Source: Butyrivibrio sp. (GTDB lineage Bacteria > Bacillota_A > Clostridia > Lachnospirales > Lachnospiraceae). From it: a DNA stretch of 15,824 bases. The DNA lies in assembly GCA_017996845.1 (NCBI GenBank), contig JAGOGF010000049.1, positions 1-15,824 on the forward strand, given 5' to 3'. The notes beneath the pieces were generated by a model, which worked only from the letters and a program-made list of their open reading frames with translations, searched no databases and was not told where the DNA came from. A program made the position numbers and the translations under genes. Numbering within the stretch: the first letter of the stretch is position 1; each line of letters begins with the position of its first letter. Of this stretch, positions 13,052 through 15,824 are shown one piece after another.

Positions 13052-14689
13052 TTATTTGTATGCAGGTGTCCATATCGCTGCTTCAACAGCAAAATCTATG
13101 TCCGCATCCGCAATTTCCGCATTCGCAACACCGTCTTGCAGCGCTGCCTTAACCACCGCTTTTGCCACCAGTCTGCTGGCTTCTCTGACATATTTGACCG
13201 GTGGCAGGATTGGCGCGCCGGGTTTGGAAAGATCCTGAAGAGACACAATTCCATGTGCAGCTGCACTCAACATGCCATCTGTTACCGTTTTGGCTTTTGC
13301 TACCACAATTCCAAGCCCAAGTCCCGGGTATAAAAGCGCATTATTTGCCTGCCCGATCACATATGTTGTTCCCTTGTATGTAACCGGCTGTGATGGACTT
13401 CCCGTTACAACAAGTGCCCTGCCATCACTCCAACAAATCACATCTTCTGCCCTCGCCTCGCAAAGCTTTGTCGGATTAGAAATGGGAAGGATTGCAGGGT
13501 TTTCATTATATTCTGCCATTTTTCTTACAACCGTTTCCGTAAATTTCCCCGACTGCCCGGAAGTTCCGATCAGCACACTTGGCCTGACCGCTTCAATAAT
13601 ATCTGCAAGTTCAGTCAACGGAAGCGGGAATTCTGATTCCATACGTGCAAATTTTCCCTGCCCGGCAGTCAACCCTTCCATGTTATCTGTAACAAGCCCA
13701 TATCTGTCTACCAGGTAAAAATGTTTGATCGCTTCTTCCCGTGGCATTCCCTGAAGCATCATTTCCAAAAGGATCTGGTCTGCAACCCCACACCCTGCCG
13801 TACCTCCTCCAAATATCACATAGCGGTGTTCTGTTACAGGGGTTCCGGTAACCTTTGCGACCGCATTCATAGCCGCACTCATCATAACGCCCGTCCCCTG
13901 AATATCATCATTAAAGGTACATATTCTGTTTCGGTATTTTTCCAGAATTATGCCAGCATTTCCTCTCCCAAAATCTTCCCAGTGAAACAATACACCGGGA
14001 AAAAGCTTTTCTGCTTCCTGAACCAGTTTTTCAATGAAAAAATAATACTCTTCTCCGGTTTTTCTAATACTCTTTTTCCCAATATAATCCGCATCTCTTA
14101 ATAATTCTTCTCTATTCGTCCCATTATCCACAATAACCGGAAGAACTCTTTCAGGATTCATGCCTCCGGCAACCGTATATACTGCCAGCTTCCCGACAGA
14201 AATCATCACCCCTTCGATTCCCCAGTCTCCTATTCCCAAAACTCCTTCTCCATCTGTTATAACCATCAGATCAATATGATCAAGCCCTTCTGCACCATTC
14301 TGAAGCGCCTCTCTGATATCTTCCGGATGATCTGTATCCAGATAAACAGCTTCATTGGGTCTCTCATAATCATGTGAGAAATTCATGACTGCGTCTGCAA
14401 TCGTTGGCGTATAGATAATCGGCATCAGTTCCACCAGATGATCTTCTACCAGACGATAATATAAAATGCGATTCATATTATATATCTGCATCAGATATTT
14501 ATTTTTTTCATAATCCGTTTCATACTGACTGACTTTTTCATATTCGATCCGAACCTGCTCTTCCAATGTTCTGACAACCGTCGGCAGGAGTCCTGTTAAT
14601 TCATATGTTTTTCGTTCTTTATACGTAAATGCAGTCCCTTTGTTCAGAAATGGATCATTCAGAAGTTCTTTTCCCTTAAGCTGTTTCAT
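13052..14689 (-). CDS. NAD-type malic enzyme or malolactic enzyme
   Basis: This large-form malic enzyme family protein (545 aa) converts L-malate to pyruvate plus CO2 with NAD, or directly to lactate if it is malolactic. It starts LLNDPFLNKGTAFTYKER. It has catalytic Tyr93 (IIYTPT), Lys167 (ISVGKLAVY), metal ligands Glu238-Asp239 (HWEDFGRGNA) and Asp262 (FNDDIQGTG), and a nucleotide-binding GGGTAG (294-299). SNPTKLCEARAEDVICWSDGRALV and QANNALLYPGLGLGIVV follow. The start and end resemble lactic-acid bacterial malolactic enzymes closely, so the product (pyruvate or lactate) is not certain. GAGGTG before the ATG fits. It lies 53 bases after the GGDEF gene with no terminator between, and it ends at the bidirectional terminator. 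Confidence 0.9.
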   Translation of the reverse strand: MKQLKGKELLNDPFLNKGTAFTYKERKTYELTGLLPTVVRTLEEQVRIEYEKVSQYETDYEKNKYLMQIYNMNRILYYRLVEDHLVELMPIIYTPTIADAVMNFSHDYERPNEAVYLDTDHPEDIREALQNGAEGLDHIDLMVITDGEGVLGIGDWGIEGVMISVGKLAVYTVAGGMNPERVLPVIVDNGTNREELLRDADYIGKKSIRKTGEEYYFFIEKLVQEAEKLFPGVLFHWEDFGRGNAGIILEKYRNRICTFNDDIQGTGVMMSAAMNAVAKVTGTPVTEHRYVIFGGGTAGCGVADQILLEMMLQGMPREEAIKHFYLVDRYGLVTDNMEGLTAGQGKFARMESEFPLPLTELADIIEAVRPSVLIGTSGQSGKFTETVVRKMAEYNENPAILPISNPTKLCEARAEDVICWSDGRALVVTGSPSQPVTYKGTTYVIGQANNALLYPGLGLGIVVAKAKTVTDGMLSAAAHGIVSLQDLSKPGAPILPPVKYVREASRLVAKAVVKAALQDGVANAEIADADIDFAVEAAIWTPAYK

Positions 14690-14742
14690 TATTCACCTCA
14701 CACTACGACTGTTTTTCCAACCGTTTTCTTTATCCTGTTTTT

Positions 14743-15824
14743 TTATTCTGATTCAGCAACAACACAGTTCTTTCCATTATTTTTTCCCTGATACAGATTA
14801 TGATCCGCGGCTTTGATTATATCTTGTCCTCCCCTATGATCCGCATACGCTATCCCAAATGTCATTGTCACTTTTACACCTGTACCATCTATTTGAATCA
14901 AATTCTCTGAATTGATTGCATTCCGAATCTTTTCTGCTATTCTCTGTGCATCGTCCAACGAACATTTCATCAAGATAACCAATATTTCTTCGCCTCCCCA
15001 CCTGCAGACAATATCACTGTTTCTGACATTCTCTCTAAAAATTTCTGCAAGATTTACCAGCACGTTATCTCCCTCATCGTGGCCATATGTATCATTGATT
15101 TTCTTAAAATCATCAATATCTGCCATAATCACTGAATATCTTCCCGTTTTTTCAATCGGAAGATTAATGAATTCCATTACCGCTCTGCGATTATTGAGTC
15201 CTGTCAGTTCGTCCGTTCTGGCAAGGCTGTCCAACATACTGTTTTTTTCCATCAATGCTTCTCTCATATTCAGGATCTGCGAAATATAAATACTCTGAAT
15301 CACCATAACGGAAACTGCTATCAATGACAGGTTAAGCAGATACATGGCATAATGCACCTGTCCATTTCCAAATGTATAGACCGGCTCATAAAAGCCACTG
15401 GCAATCTTTATTCCGATACTGACCCCGACCGCCAATAATGCCAGTACTCTGCGTTTAATAGCCTGATTCTCCCCTTTTACTTCCAGGCAGGCATAAAAGT
15501 TGTAATACACAAGCGGTAAAATAGCAAATCCATAAAGCTCAAATCCGCATTCTCCGCCGACCATGATAATAGCCAGAATCATGTGCACCAGAATCTCAGT
15601 GTAGACAATGTGAAAAAAGAAGTTATACCTTTCTTTTGAAACACACATATAGGCAAAGGTATAAGAAATCATGCTGCCTATATTTACAGCAACCATTATC
15701 CAAACTGCATATTTCCAAAAAATCAAAAATAGCATGAAATGATAAATTCCGACTGACACACAGATTAAATGTTCCATCTGTCTGACTGCCAATTTTTTAT
15801 CTTCATGCTTATCTGTTTTTACAA
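14743..15824 (-). CDS. Membrane GGDEF diguanylate cyclase, cut by the window edge
   Basis: This enzyme makes cyclic di-GMP from two GTP. Residues are numbered from a TTG at 15792, but the frame stays open to the window edge (reading VKTDKHEDKKLAVRQ) and no start with a ribosome site is visible, so the true start is probably outside. The first 175 residues hold about six membrane spans with short loops. They are followed by a short helical linker (SQILNMREALMEKNSMLDSL) and a GGDEF domain (about 190-348). That domain has DELTGLNNRRA, ADIDDFKKINDTYGHDEGD, the active-site RWGGEEI (GGEEI 266-270) and an intact inhibitory RxxD site, RNSD 257-260, five residues before it. The end is typical (ADHNLYQGKNNGKN). 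All residues for activity and product inhibition appear present. No EAL domain follows. Confidence 0.92.
   Translation of the reverse strand, partial: VKTDKHEDKKLAVRQMEHLICVSVGIYHFMLFLIFWKYAVWIMVAVNIGSMISYTFAYMCVSKERYNFFFHIVYTEILVHMILAIIMVGGECGFELYGFAILPLVYYNFYACLEVKGENQAIKRRVLALLAVGVSIGIKIASGFYEPVYTFGNGQVHYAMYLLNLSLIAVSVMVIQSIYISQILNMREALMEKNSMLDSLARTDELTGLNNRRAVMEFINLPIEKTGRYSVIMADIDDFKKINDTYGHDEGDNVLVNLAEIFRENVRNSDIVCRWGGEEILVILMKCSLDDAQRIAEKIRNAINSENLIQIDGTGVKVTMTFGIAYADHRGGQDIIKAADHNLYQGKNNGKNCVVAESE

Noticed and set aside
12881..13333. Plus-strand frame of 150 residues and others across the malic enzyme gene
   Set aside because: They cross the bidirectional terminator or lie antisense to a conserved enzyme. 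The products are Cys/Phe-rich and unlike any real protein.

Overview
The window looks like a chromosomal segment of a low-to-moderate-GC, Gram-positive anaerobe of the Clostridia, most likely a gut Lachnospiraceae relative. The inference rests on AT-rich spacers, strong AGGAGG-type ribosome sites, consensus SigA-type promoters, a VanR/VanS-like two-component pair, a class I cyclic-dinucleotide riboswitch of the clostridial type, and the mix of protein families. No transposase, integrase, phage gene, tRNA, rRNA or CRISPR array was seen, so this appears to be ordinary chromosome with some accessory character.

Layout, left to right. (1) 121-3205, minus strand: an operon of a membrane-anchored alpha/beta hydrolase, an OmpR/VanR-type response regulator and a VanS-like histidine kinase, with a promoter carrying an 11-bp-spaced direct repeat and a strong terminator. 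(2) 3202-4331, minus strand: an isolated short flagellin-like gene with its own terminator. Its leader holds a GEMM (class I cyclic-dinucleotide) riboswitch followed by an intrinsic terminator. (3) 4437-6192: divergent pyridoxal/pyridoxamine kinase and a second membrane-anchored hydrolase. (4) 6210-6743: an OhrR-type peroxide sensor behind a near-consensus promoter and a probable self-operator. (5) 6748-10888, minus strand: a tightly packed run of zinc-ribbon protein, TetR regulator, polytopic membrane protein, RarA ATPase and a DUF4422 protein. (6) 11121-11651: a small SGNH hydrolase, divergent from (7) a secreted protein of four Cys-bearing repeats (11847-12884). (8) A 19-bp bidirectional terminator separates that gene from convergent malic/malolactic enzyme (13052-14689), which is preceded by a membrane GGDEF diguanylate cyclase running off the right edge.

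The most interesting thread is second-messenger signalling. An apparently active GGDEF enzyme with an intact I-site lies in the same window as a GEMM riboswitch controlling a lone flagellin-like gene. Aligned without gaps to the well-studied Vc2 aptamer, the ligand-discriminating base (position 20) is A rather than G, a hallmark of the cGAMP-sensing subclass. The flagellin also lacks all three classical TLR5-contact residues. Several starts were moved to fit ribosome binding sites: response regulator, kinase, hydrolase 2, DUF4422, zinc-ribbon, membrane protein and repeat protein.
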